Under the pieces are notes generated by a model that searched no databases, was not told the DNA's origin, and saw nothing but the letters and a program-made list of their open reading frames with translations. Positions 45,793 to 53,096 of a stretch of DNA of 57,033 nucleotides are shown here, one piece after another; the first letter of the stretch is position 1, and each line of letters begins with the position of its first letter. The DNA lies in the NCBI GenBank assembly GCA_002361595.1, contig DETJ01000045.1, forward strand, positions 1-57,033. Reading direction: 5' to 3'. This DNA is from Patescibacteria group bacterium UBA3291. Lineage in GTDB: Bacteria; Patescibacteriota; Gracilibacteria; Absconditabacterales; Absconditicoccaceae. The translations under genes and the position numbers were made by a program.

Positions 45793-45824
45793 AAAAGGTG
45801 ATCAGAATCTGATTACCTTTTCTT
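45793..45824 (+). terminator. Intrinsic terminator (copy 1 of a repeated hairpin)
   Basis: AAAAGGTGATCAG (45793-45805) pairs with CTGATTACCTTTT (45809-45821) around AAT. The core GGTGATCAGAATCTGATTACC recurs identically at 46250-46270. Confidence 0.85.
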
Positions 45825-45841
45825 TATACAAAAAATTTAAA

Positions 45842-45946
45842 ATAAAAAAATGCTCTCCACTGCGATTCAGGGAGAGCTAATCGGACAGCTATCCGAAGGG
45901 TTTGAGATGCAACTTCTCATGAGTATACAACGCTCCCTTGGAAAGC
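45842..45946 (-). ncRNA. Candidate minus-strand small RNA, about 105 nt
   Basis: No protein frame fits this stretch. On the minus strand a promoter (TTGAAA, 45980-45975; 16 bases; TATATT, 45958-45953) would start an RNA near 45946. The RNA would fold into three or four hairpins: TGAGA/TCTCA (45915-45919 with 45903-45907), TCGGA/TCCGA (45892-45896 with 45881-45885) and a last stem GCTCTCC/GGAGAGC (45871-45877 with 45852-45858). The last stem is followed on the minus strand by ATTTTTTTATTTT, i.e. an intrinsic terminator. I recognise no RNA family. It is not a tRNA. A riboswitch leader is unlikely because it ends before any minus-strand gene. Confidence 0.55.
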
Positions 45947-45952
45947 AACAAT

Positions 45953-45980
45953 AATATACATATTAGACTTTCAATTTCAA
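45953..45980 (-). promoter_or_regulatory. Promoter for the candidate small RNA
   Basis: Minus-strand TTGAAA and TATATT boxes with a 16-base spacer, about 7 bases upstream of the predicted RNA start. Confidence 0.45.
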
Positions 45981-45992
45981 GGGATTTTTATA

Positions 45993-46021
45993 TTGAAATT
46001 AAAATGTCAAATGGTTATAAT
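45993..46021 (+). promoter_or_regulatory. Sigma70-type promoter for the second PFYY gene
   Basis: TTGAAA (45993-45998), 17-base spacer, consensus TATAAT (46016-46021). It is back-to-back with the promoter of the candidate small RNA. Confidence 0.65.
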
Positions 46022-46067
46022 GATTATGACAAAATACAACTAACAAAACTTTAAAAAACAAAAGAGT

Positions 46068-46241
46068 ATGGAAGAAAAACCGTTTTATTACAATCCACAT
46101 GATGATGGCAAATCTGAGCAAAAAAAGTCCAAGCAGATCTCTGTACCTGTGATACTAATCGACATTATAATCATGCTATTTGCCACCGCCATTTTCGCAG
46201 GAATTATCTACGCCGCACTTCATTTCTTTGGAGCACTCTAA
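46068..46241 (+). CDS. Tail-anchored mini-protein with PFYYNP motif (57 aa)
   Basis: The 57-residue protein begins MEEKPFYYNPHDDGKSEQKK and has one C-terminal membrane helix (VILIDIIIMLFATAIFAGII) ending YAALHFFGAL. It is a paralogue of the gene at 45603, with the shared PFYY(D/N)P motif, a charged spacer, a tail-anchor helix and the same following terminator. The three glycines are GGC, GGA and GGA; there is no TGA, and the stop is TAA. Function unknown; the two may form a membrane hetero-complex, which is inference only. Confidence 0.65.
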   Translation: MEEKPFYYNPHDDGKSEQKKSKQISVPVILIDIIIMLFATAIFAGIIYAALHFFGAL

Positions 46242-46247
46242 ACATCT

Positions 46248-46276
46248 AAAGGTGATCAGAATCTGATTACCTTTTT
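46248..46276 (+). terminator. Intrinsic terminator (copy 2 of a repeated hairpin)
   Basis: AAAGGTGATCAG pairs with CTGATTACCTTT around AAT and is followed by T6. Identical in its 21-base core to the terminator at 45793. Confidence 0.85.
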
Positions 46277-46317
46277 TATAATTCTTTACAAAAAAATAGT
46301 GGCTAAAATAGCCACTA

Positions 46318-46593
46318 TTAATCTTTTTTCTTTGTGAGCTTGATAGACTGATACTTGTTGCTGTTTATAGTAATTTCTTTAGCTTTACTATTTTCAATGA
46401 TTGAAAAGTACTGATTCCAAGCATCGCTCTTGCAGTCCAGATTTCTCATAGTGCAGTTATGCAGTTTGATTCTTTGAGGGCTGAACGATATTGATTCTTC
46501 TCCCTCTTGGTTGACTACCAAATTGATTGTTGACTGCTCTCTTTCGAAACCGACAGCTCCATCGTTTTGAATTTCATAACAAATTAACTCCAT
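46318..46593 (-). CDS. Hypothetical protein, TGA-free (91 aa)
   Basis: A soluble 91-residue protein, beginning MELICYEIQNDGAVGFERE and ending LTKKKD before TAA. It has an acidic, beta-rich first half and a short Lys-rich tail, with two central cysteines (HNCTMRNLDCKSD). A ribosome binding site (AAAGAAAGGA) and a minus-strand TTGACA box (46659-46654) precede it. No family is recognised. Its three glycines are GGN codons. Confidence 0.6.
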   Translation of the reverse strand: MELICYEIQNDGAVGFEREQSTINLVVNQEGEESISFSPQRIKLHNCTMRNLDCKSDAWNQYFSIIENSKAKEITINSNKYQSIKLTKKKD

Positions 46594-46753
46594 ATTTTAT
46601 CCTTTCTTTTAATTTTGTTTATTACCTCATTTATATAAATATTTATACATAAATGTCAATGTTAAGTAAAAAACATCTTGAATTAAAGATAGCGAATATT
46701 TATTATCTTTTTAAAAGATAAACATTAACAAAACAATTAAAAACAGAAAAGCT

Positions 46754-47164
46754 ATGGTAGAATTTTGGTTTGCAATAATCCTATTTATACTTTTGGGATT
46801 GTATTATTGGTCAAAAAGATCTGTTTGGACTACAGATAGACTCCACACCGATAATCAAATCATGCAGGAGTTCAGACTAAATAAGGATTCTTATTTAGTA
46901 AAAATCTTACACGCATGTGGTGCCGATACGTTTGAATTAAAGGATGTAAACAAATTGTCGTGGAGAGAAAGAAGAAAATATTTCAACGACATTGAAGATC
47001 TATTTGATAGTATTGGATCACATTTTAAATCTAAATGTGCACAATTGCTAATTGAACATCGTTATAAGGGTGTAGATAATATTCTGAAGACTAAGGAAAT
47101 TTGCAAGAATTCAGAATGTAAGACCTGCAAACTTAAAAAGATGAAAAAAGAACTCATGCATTAA
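46754..47164 (+). CDS. Membrane-anchored cysteine-rich protein, TGA-free (136 aa)
   Basis: An N-terminal membrane helix (FWFAIILFILLGLYYW) anchors a soluble domain of about 110 residues. The domain holds HACGADTFELKDVNK, WRERRKYFNDIEDLF and a C-terminal cysteine cluster CKNSECKTCKLKK (C-x5-C-x2-C), which could bind a metal. The helix is followed by KRS, consistent with the C-terminus in the cytoplasm. No family is recognised. Four glycines are GGN, the stop is TAA, and a terminator follows, so it forms a single-gene unit of the TGA-free island. Confidence 0.6.
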   Translation: MVEFWFAIILFILLGLYYWSKRSVWTTDRLHTDNQIMQEFRLNKDSYLVKILHACGADTFELKDVNKLSWRERRKYFNDIEDLFDSIGSHFKSKCAQLLIEHRYKGVDNILKTKEICKNSECKTCKLKKMKKELMH

Positions 47165-47173
47165 GCAGTCTAC

Positions 47174-47206
47174 AGGAATGGGGATAATATCTCTGTTCCT
47201 TTTTTA
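47174..47206 (+). terminator. Probable intrinsic terminator
   Basis: AGGAATGGGGATA pairs imperfectly with TATCTCTGTTCCT (several G-T pairs) and is followed by TTTTTTAT, just after the stop of the 136-aa gene. Confidence 0.55.
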
Positions 47207-47280
47207 TATTTCTAATATTTACTTGACTTTTTATGTTTTTTCATTATTTATCAAACTAATAAAATAAAAATCCTAATAAT

Positions 47281-47511
47281 ATGTGTAAGCCTGAATTTAG
47301 AAAAGATCTCATTAGAAAAAGATTTTTTCATGTAAACAAGTATCTTCTCACAGAAGCCTCAAAAGTCATGAACCAACTTTATGGCTCAAATGTAGAAAGA
47401 TTAGATCAACTTAAAATGATTGAAAAAACAGAGCTTTTTCAAAAGAAGTATCCTGGAGTAATAGGTAAGGATATTGCCGAAATTATAAGGCAAGAGCTTA
47501 TTACATTCTGA
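47281..47511 (+). CDS. Small helical protein ending in TGA (76 aa)
   Basis: The 76-residue protein begins MCKPEFRKDLIRKRFFHVNK and is basic and helical, ending IAEIIRQELITF. Three glycines are GGC, GGA and GGT. The frame ends in TGA at 47509-47511. If TGA meant Gly, translation would run another 32 codons through two terminator hairpins, the first of which should end the transcript at about 47561 and leave no stop codon. TGA is therefore the intended stop here. A TTGACT box and AT-rich -10 region lie upstream. Function unknown. Confidence 0.6.
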   Translation: MCKPEFRKDLIRKRFFHVNKYLLTEASKVMNQLYGSNVERLDQLKMIEKTELFQKKYPGVIGKDIAEIIRQELITF

Positions 47512-47531
47512 AAGAAAAAATTCAACCGATT

Positions 47532-47561
47532 CTCTCCGCCGTATCGTGCGGAGAGTTTTTT
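47532..47561 (+). terminator. Strong intrinsic terminator
   Basis: A perfect 8-bp stem CTCTCCGC/GCGGAGAG (47532-47539 with 47548-47555) followed by six T, 20 bases after the TGA of the 76-aa gene. Confidence 0.88.
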
Positions 47562-47567
47562 GTTATT

Positions 47568-47598
47568 AAAAAGTCTCGCTGAAACAGCAAGACTTTTT
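47568..47598 (-). terminator. Intrinsic terminator after the 93-aa gene
   Basis: AAAAAGTCTCGCTG pairs with CAGCAAGACTTTTT with one mismatch around a 3-base loop. On the minus strand it ends the gene whose stop is at 47607. Confidence 0.75.
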
Positions 47599-47606
47599 GA
47601 TTAGAT

Positions 47607-47888
47607 TTATTTCTCTGTAATAATTGGTGAACGAAATTGTTTAGCAACTTCGATTACATATCCCTCAGGATCTTCAATCAATAGTTCCCAAAATTTACGC
47701 ACGTCCGTACAAATGAATGATGGCTTTTTAAAGAAAAGTTTCACAGTCTTCTCTATATTCACCCTCTTCCCTTCATAGAATAATTCGATAAATCGAATAT
47801 CCTTTGGCATAACTGAAATTGGATCAGTTGCATCATGAGTAACATGGTGTAGCATCGCCAGTGCTTTTAAACTCCCATTCAAATCCAT
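47607..47888 (-). CDS. Hypothetical protein, TGA-free (93 aa)
   Basis: A soluble 93-residue protein beginning MDLNGSLKALAMLHHVTHDA, ending FRSPIITEK before TAA. It has several histidines near the N-terminus and the segment DPEGYVIEVAKQF, which faintly recalls the C-terminal strand of glyoxalase/VOC-fold proteins (typical 'DPDGNxIE-x'). The length is too short for a full VOC domain, so this is not assigned. The three glycines are GGG, GGG and GGA. It is followed by its own terminator and is the last of the TGA-free genes. Confidence 0.55.
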   Translation of the reverse strand: MDLNGSLKALAMLHHVTHDATDPISVMPKDIRFIELFYEGKRVNIEKTVKLFFKKPSFICTDVRKFWELLIEDPEGYVIEVAKQFRSPIITEK

Positions 47889-47963
47889 AACTCATTGTTT
47901 TTTGTTTAACTTATTATATTTTATGTGTAGAGATATATACGAATATTTAATAAAATGGCAATA

Positions 47964-49241
47964 TTAATTTATACTAATTGAAGGAATTGGGAAATGACTA
48001 CAACATTCCACCACTTCAGCACGAATTACTTTCAACTTTTCATCATCATTTCTATTCTGAATTGCTTCATGAATAAATCTCGCAATATGTTTTGTATCAT
48101 CTTCTTTCACTCCCCTTGTAGTCATAGCTTGCATTCAGATTCTTAATCATGATGGATTAAATGGTGGATTTGGATCATCAGGAATAGTAGATTTAGACGT
48201 AGAAATTCAAACCTTATCCAAAACTTTCTCAATATCTCATCATGTAAAACTATCACCAGAAAAATCCATCACTATCATATGATTGTCAGTTCATCATGTA
48301 ACTAATTTATATCAATATTTTAGCATTTCTTCAGCCAAAGTTTTTGCATTAATCAAAGTCTGGTGTGCATAATTTTTAAATTCAGAAGTCTGAGCTTCTC
48401 CTAGTGCCACAGCTATTCATGCGATAGTATTCATATGAGGTCCACCTTGCATTCATGGAAAAACTGCCCTATCTATTCTCGTTGGTAAATTCTCAATCGT
48501 ATCATCTGGCTTTTTCAACGGATTCGAGACTACTCATTTGGAAAGAATCAATGCTCCACGTGGTCAGCGAAGTGATTTATGTGTAGTAGTCATCATCGCA
48601 TGAAATCCGTAGTCAAATGGATTTTTCAACTCTCATGCAGCGATAAATCCTCAAATATGAGACAAATCTGAATACAAAATCGCTCAGACTTTTTTTCATA
48701 TTTCAGCAAATTTTGCATAATCAAGTTCTCTCGGATATGCAGAAAATCCTGCAAGGATAACTTTTGGTTTGCACTCGATAGCAAGTCTTTCCAACTGATC
48801 AAAATCTATACTTCAATCCGATTTAGTCTTATAACGCTGAAAATTGAAAACTTTGGAAAAAAATGTAACTGGTGCTCAATGTGTAAGATGTCATCAGTGT
48901 GATAAATCCATTCAAAGTATCGTATCTCCAGGATTCATTACAGCTGTATAAAAACACAAATTTGCAGCTGCTCACGAAAGAGCCTGAACATTTGCATGGT
49001 CAGATTTGAATAATTCTTTTGCTCTTTGAATTGCTAAACTTTCGATTTTATCAGTATTTTCCTGTCATCCGTAATATCTTCTTCATGGAAATCATTCCGC
49101 ATATTTATTTGCAAAAACTGACGACTGAGCTTCTAAGACTTGCTTTGATTGGTAGTTCTCACTTGCAATAAGTTCCATTCAGTCTTGTTGTCTTTTCTCC
49201 TCTGCAGAGATTGCCTGTTGCACCTGTAAATCTTTTATCAT
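47964..49241 (-). CDS. glyA: Serine hydroxymethyltransferase
   Basis: A PLP enzyme that interconverts serine and glycine with tetrahydrofolate carrying the one-carbon unit. The 425-residue protein contains ELIASENYQSK, GFPGRRYYGG, ANVQALSGAAANL, LSHGGHLTHG and the PLP-lysine segment TTTHKSLRGPRG with Lys at about residue 222. Its length matches the family. Glycines are often TGA codons. The enzyme makes glycine, the amino acid charged on the extra UGA-reading tRNA in this code, though that link is only thematic. The gene is monocistronic or led by the hypothetical gene upstream at 49264. Confidence 0.96.
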
Positions 49242-49263
49242 TTATTTTTATTTATTAAGTAAA

Positions 49264-50013
49264 TTACTTCTTAAACGGATATTTCAGATTCTTAATATCT
49301 TGATCTTTTAGTCATAAGTTATCTAAATCTTTCATTATTTCACCTGAGTATTTATTCGGATAATAATTAACTACCCTATTATAATAATCACCTACTTTCA
49401 TATCTCAATTTACCGACACTAATACCCTTTTAATTATTCATGCCAAATAATCAAATACAACATCTTTATATTGTTTTTCTTTCATATTCATAACCGTTCC
49501 ATCCAAATTACTTAACTTATGCTGAATTCCATCACTACCTCCAAAAAATACTGGAACAATAACTTTTCTAATAAGAAACGGCATATCATTAAATATTACA
49601 CCAGAAAACTGTCTCACCATTTTTGCAAACTCATTTTTATTATCTATCACAAATTCCACTTTTCAATCATCTCACATTAATAAAACCGGATGAGCAGATA
49701 AATATGAATATAATATCGATACAATTTCATCTCTTGCCTCTTTGGATAATTTAAACATTTTCACTTCATCATCAAAATAGCTTAATGCTGCATTTGTTAC
49801 TATTCTATAATCAATTCACTGCGTTTTTAAAACTTCTGTAGTTCATTTATAATTTAATTTCATAAAATCATTAGAAATCAGATTATCATATAATGATATT
49901 TCAATATTATCATTCATTCATCCTTTACCAACATAAAAATTATCTGCATTCACATTTATTGGCATAGTAGCAAAAGTTGCAGAAATTATTCACGTCTTAA
50001 TTGAATCCCTCAT
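49264..50013 (-). CDS. Hypothetical protein (249 aa)
   Basis: The frame starts MRDSIKTGIISATFATMPIN and ends LKYPFKK before TAA, with several TGA codons as Gly. It is mostly soluble; a short hydrophobic stretch (FLIRKVIVPVFFGG) lies in the middle. The N-terminus could be a weak signal sequence but has no clear cleavage site. No domain or motif is recognised. It lies upstream of glyA on the same strand with a gap of 22 bases and may be co-transcribed with it. Confidence 0.6.
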
Positions 50014-50290
50014 AAACAAATTAACAAAAAAATCTGAAAAAAACGATTAATAGCATAACAAAAAAACATAAAAAGTCAAACCATCTTATATAATCAACAA
50101 AAACATCCAATTCAATGCACTACGTCTAAACTGGATTTTATCAATAAGATAGCCAAAAAATCATTAACATAAAATTTTGTGCTCAAAAATTTGCAAAATA
50201 AAAAATTTTGTATAAAATTAGGTCATAAATGTTACAGAGAAATTTTAGAAAACTCTGAACATGCTATTTATTCTTTATTATTTATTACAC

Positions 50291-50788
50291 ATGAAAATGA
50301 AAAAAATGTTACTTGGAGCATTCCTAGGAATGTTCACACTAGCAGGAATTGCTATTTTACCTAACTATGCTAGCGCACAAGATGCTAGTAGAACTGCAGA
50401 TCAATGAGAATGAGAAAACACAAAAGTATGAGCTGATGGATTTGAGCAGAATTTATGATGGTATCAACAAAAGACCTCATATAATGCAACTGTTTCTGAT
50501 TCAGATGCATTAGCATGAGATAAGCTTCTGAAAACAATTAGAACAGCTATCAACTGGGTACTTGGAATACTTTCATTCATCGCTCTATGTCTATGTCTAT
50601 GGGGAGGTTTCCAAATGATGACATCTGGAGGAGACAGCAAAAAATATGAAAGCGGACTCAATATTCTCAAATGGGCTGCTATCGGTCTAGCCGTTATCGC
50701 TGTTTCATGGTTAATTGTAAGTCTAGTATTCTATGTAATTAATGGTTCAACAGGAAATAGTAGCTGAACTCAAACTGTTCAACAATAA
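50291..50788 (+). CDS. Pilin-like two-helix protein, T4SS-pilin type (copy 1)
   Basis: The 165-residue protein has a signal peptide (MKKMLLGAFLGMFTLAGIAI, cleavage likely after YASA) and a polar spacer. Two hydrophobic helices follow, separated by the loop MMTSGGDSKKYESGLNILK. The build matches VirB2/TrbC-like pilins and the CPR 'type IV secretion system pilin' family. The conserved part runs TAINWVLG to VSWLIVSLVFYVI. It is the first of three tandem paralogues and the most divergent of them. Its GGD loop glycines are GGA, while copies 2 and 3 use TGA. Role in a pilus, secretion channel or DNA uptake is inferred from family resemblance; no VirB4 or VirB6 gene is in the window. Confidence 0.75.
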
Positions 50789-50818
50789 CATCATATTTAG
50801 CATTTTAAAATTACATAA

Positions 50819-51241
50819 ATGACTAACAAGATTAAACATTTCATGCTAACCATAGCATTTGCTATGATATCTGTATGAGTGGCTATCACTCCAGTTTCAA
50901 CAAATGCACAAGATTTTCAGTGAGAATTTTGAGCAACAAATTATGTTACAGACATTGGTGTAGCAAAAGCAAAACAGGCAGATAAAAATGACGACCTTAT
51001 TAAAACCATTCAAAAAGCCATCAACTGGGCTTTATGATTACTAGCAGCAGTTGCTCTAATCTTGGTAATATACGCATGATTCTTGATGCTAACATCAGGA
51101 TGAGATAGCAAGAAATACGATCAATGACTAAGCATTATCAAAAACGCTGCTATATGACTTGTAATAATCGGTGTTTCTTGGCTAATCGTTAGTCTGGTAT
51201 TCTATGTAATAGAATGAGCTACGAAAAACGCAGGATCATAA
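50819..51241 (+). CDS. Pilin-like two-helix protein (copy 2)
   Basis: A 140-residue paralogue of the preceding gene: signal peptide (KHFMLTIAFAMISVGVAI, with STNAQD after it), a 50-residue polar part, then AINWALGLLAAVALILVIYA, loop MLTSGGDSKKYDQGLSIIK and VIIGVSWLIVSLVFYVI. It starts 30 bases after copy 1. The second helix pair is almost identical to that of copy 3, while the N-terminal parts differ. This suggests recent duplication or gene conversion of the membrane domain with a changed exposed region. It ends in TAA followed by the duplicated 3' element. Confidence 0.78.
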
Positions 51242-51246
51242 TAAAC

Positions 51247-51367
51247 TTTTTCATGTGATTAACATAACAAAAAAAACAAAAATCATATGATGCATCATAA
51301 GAAAGACTAAGCCTAAAAAACTTGGTCTTTTTTTTAATTTTAACTCTGTTGTATTTTTTATAAAAAT
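51247..51367 (+). repeat. Duplicated pilin 3' element, copy 1
   Basis: About 120 bases nearly identical to 51833-51951. It contains a perfect 12-base palindrome ATGATGCATCAT (51287-51298), a terminator hairpin and a conserved T/A-rich tail with CTCTGTTGTATTTTTTATAA. It follows pilin copy 2. Confidence 0.85.
51303..51335 (+). terminator. Intrinsic terminator after pilin copy 2
   Basis: AAGACTAAG pairs with CTTGGTCTT and is followed by a run of eight T. It lies within the duplicated 3' element. Confidence 0.8.
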
Positions 51368-51418
51368 CTATATTAATTCATCAATTACTATTTATTTAAA
51401 ATTTAATTATTCATCAAT

Positions 51419-51826
51419 ATGCTAAATCACTTCAAAAAATTTATATTAGGACTATGTCTTCTATTTACATGAATAGCTTTTACACCAAGTCATACATTAG
51501 CACGGCATTTTGGAGACATGTTTGGTGTAGATAAAATTCATACTATTTGAACCACAAAACACCAAGAAGATGCTTTAATTTACAGCATACAAACAGCTAT
51601 CAACTGGGTTTTATGATTACTATCTGCTGTCGCTCTAGTCCTGGTAATATATGCATGATTCTTGATGATGACATCATGATGAGACAGCAAAAAATATAAT
51701 CAATGACTAAGCATTATCAAAAACGCTGCTATATGACTTGTAATAATCGGTGTTTCATGGTTGATTGTTAGTCTAATATTCTACGTAATCAATGGAGCTA
51801 CAGACGGTGCAGGAGGAGGTGAATAA
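51419..51826 (+). CDS. Pilin-like two-helix protein (copy 3)
   Basis: A 135-residue paralogue with signal peptide (FKKFILGLCLLFTGIAF), a short variable region (ARHFGDMFGVDKIHTIG) and the conserved membrane part AINWVLGLLSAVALVLVIYA, loop MMTSGGDSKKYNQGLSIIK and VSWLIVSLIFYVI. It ends in a Gly-rich tail GAGGGE. The region from the first helix to the end of the second is nearly identical to copy 2 at the DNA level, whereas the segment after the signal peptide is unrelated in sequence and length. Its own terminator element follows. Confidence 0.78.
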
Positions 51827-51832
51827 TAAATA

Positions 51833-51951
51833 TTTTCATGTGATTAACATAACAAAAAACAAAAATCATATGATGCATCATAAAGAAAGACTGGGTTGAA
51901 AAAACTTGGTCTTTTTTTTAATTTTAACTCTGTTGTATTTTTTATAAAAAT
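51833..51951 (+). repeat. Duplicated pilin 3' element, copy 2
   Basis: Nearly identical to 51247-51367, including the palindrome ATGATGCATCAT (51870-51881). Differences in the terminator stem keep it pairable: AAGACTGGG with CTTGGTCTT uses G-T pairs. Confidence 0.85.
51887..51919 (+). terminator. Intrinsic terminator after pilin copy 3
   Basis: AAGACTGGG pairs with CTTGGTCTT through Watson-Crick and G-T pairs, followed by eight T. Confidence 0.78.
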
Positions 51952-51990
51952 TCTTATAAACTAATCAGCTTTATTTTCTTCCACATCCAA

Positions 51991-52506
51991 ATGGCCCAAC
52001 AAAATACAGCACTTGTCCTAATTGGACTTCAGGAATTATGGAGAGATAAAAATTCTGACTATCGTCTACGCAATATGGATCCTCTCATAGATAGAGCTTG
52101 CTATCTAATCCAGTATGCTAGAGAAATGGGGTACAAAATCATTTTCATCAGACATACCGAAAAAGAATGACCATTCGCTGATAAAGACCCACTTTCTCAA
52201 ATTATCGAAGACCTTTGTCCTCAGCCAGAAGACGTAATCATCAAAAAAACTAAAATTTCAAGTTTCTACAAGACTAAATTAGAAGAAGAATTACAATGAA
52301 TCAAAAATATCGTCGTCGCTTGAATTCCTACTAATTTATGTGTAAGAATGTTTGTAGAAGAAGCTTATGATAGAGAATATAATCTCGCATTAATTGAAGA
52401 CATCTGTGAAACATACAATGATAAATTACAAGATTTCACACTTGATGATTTGAACGAATCTAGACCTGATTTAGATATTGTAAGATTAGAACAATTCTTA
52501 GGATAA
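51991..52506 (+). CDS. Isochorismatase-like cysteine hydrolase lacking the catalytic Asp
   Basis: The 171-residue protein has the Rossmann-like cysteine hydrolase fold. The nucleophile Cys is at residue 117 (AGIPTNLCVRMFVEEAYDR) and the catalytic Lys lies in VIIKKTKISSFYKTKL (residues 85-88). The expected first-strand Asp (usual pattern L-x-x-IDxQ) is replaced by Gly12 in LVLIGLQELW, encoded by GGA. Family members hydrolyse isochorismate, nicotinamide or N-carbamoyl groups using an Asp-Lys-Cys triad. Loss of Asp suggests altered chemistry, a binding role or loss of activity. It precedes the methyltransferase-like gene and dnaA on the same strand. Confidence 0.8.
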
Positions 52507-52542
52507 AAAATCTGACTTTTATTTAAGTTATTTTAAGTAAAA

Positions 52543-53070
52543 ATGCAGTGAGCAAAACTTGTTAGCGAACTAATCCAAGAACACCAGCCAGAACGTATTT
52601 TGGATCTTAAAGCTAGAAAATGATATTTCAGCATTTTAGCTGCTAGCTATGGAGCTAAAGTGGATGTACTTGATGATATTGATAATGCTGAATATCCAGA
52701 TTATCTCAAAGATCATCCAAATATCACATATTACAAAGGGAAAGTGGAAGATTTCGAGTTCAAAGAAAAGTACGATTTCATAGTTGCCAAACATATTGCA
52801 ATGTATTATCCAAAAGATTATATTCTATGAACTTTGATGGATAACATATACAAACACTTAAATAGAAATGGATTATGTTTCATTACATATCATCTACCAG
52901 ATTCTTATACGATGACAAACAATGAATGATTATATCAATATGAGTTAAATGATTTCAAATGATTAAAATGAAAATTTGTAGTAAAAGATTTCTGAAACTA
53001 TAAAAATCCAGTTTCATGAGAAATAAATAAAGAACATCATGTAGAATATGTAATTCTATCTAGACAATAA
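52543..53070 (+). CDS. Degenerate SAM methyltransferase-like protein
   Basis: The 175-residue protein has the strand order of class I methyltransferases: RILDLKARKGYFSILAA at the position of motif I (residues 19-34), KVDVLDDID at motif II, KYDFIVAKHIAMYY at motif IV and HLNRNGLCFITYHLP at the post-I region. Motif I normally reads DLGCGxG; here it is DLKARKG, so most glycines that contact SAM are missing. It may bind another ligand or be inactive. The start ATG is followed by CAG TGA (Gln-Gly). It lies 26 bases before dnaA, so the two are probably co-transcribed. Confidence 0.6.
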
Positions 53071-53096
53071 TTTACAATAAATACACAAAATATATA

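Noticed and set aside
45860..45921. Short leader peptide (MRSCISNPSDS... ending at TGA) on the minus strand within the candidate small RNA
   Set aside because: It has no ribosome binding site and its codons form the hairpins; the structure explains the sequence better than coding.
45842..45946. tRNA gene
   Set aside because: The hairpins do not form an acceptor stem or a T-loop (no GTTCRA motif) and the lengths do not fit a cloverleaf.
47607..47888. Glyoxalase/VOC-family protein
   Set aside because: Only the DPEGYVIE-like strand resembles the family; the protein is too short and the metal ligands cannot be placed.
51247..51951. CRISPR array or insertion sequence at the pilin repeats
   Set aside because: There are only two copies about 120 bases long, separated by a gene, with terminators inside; no transposase and no regular spacers.
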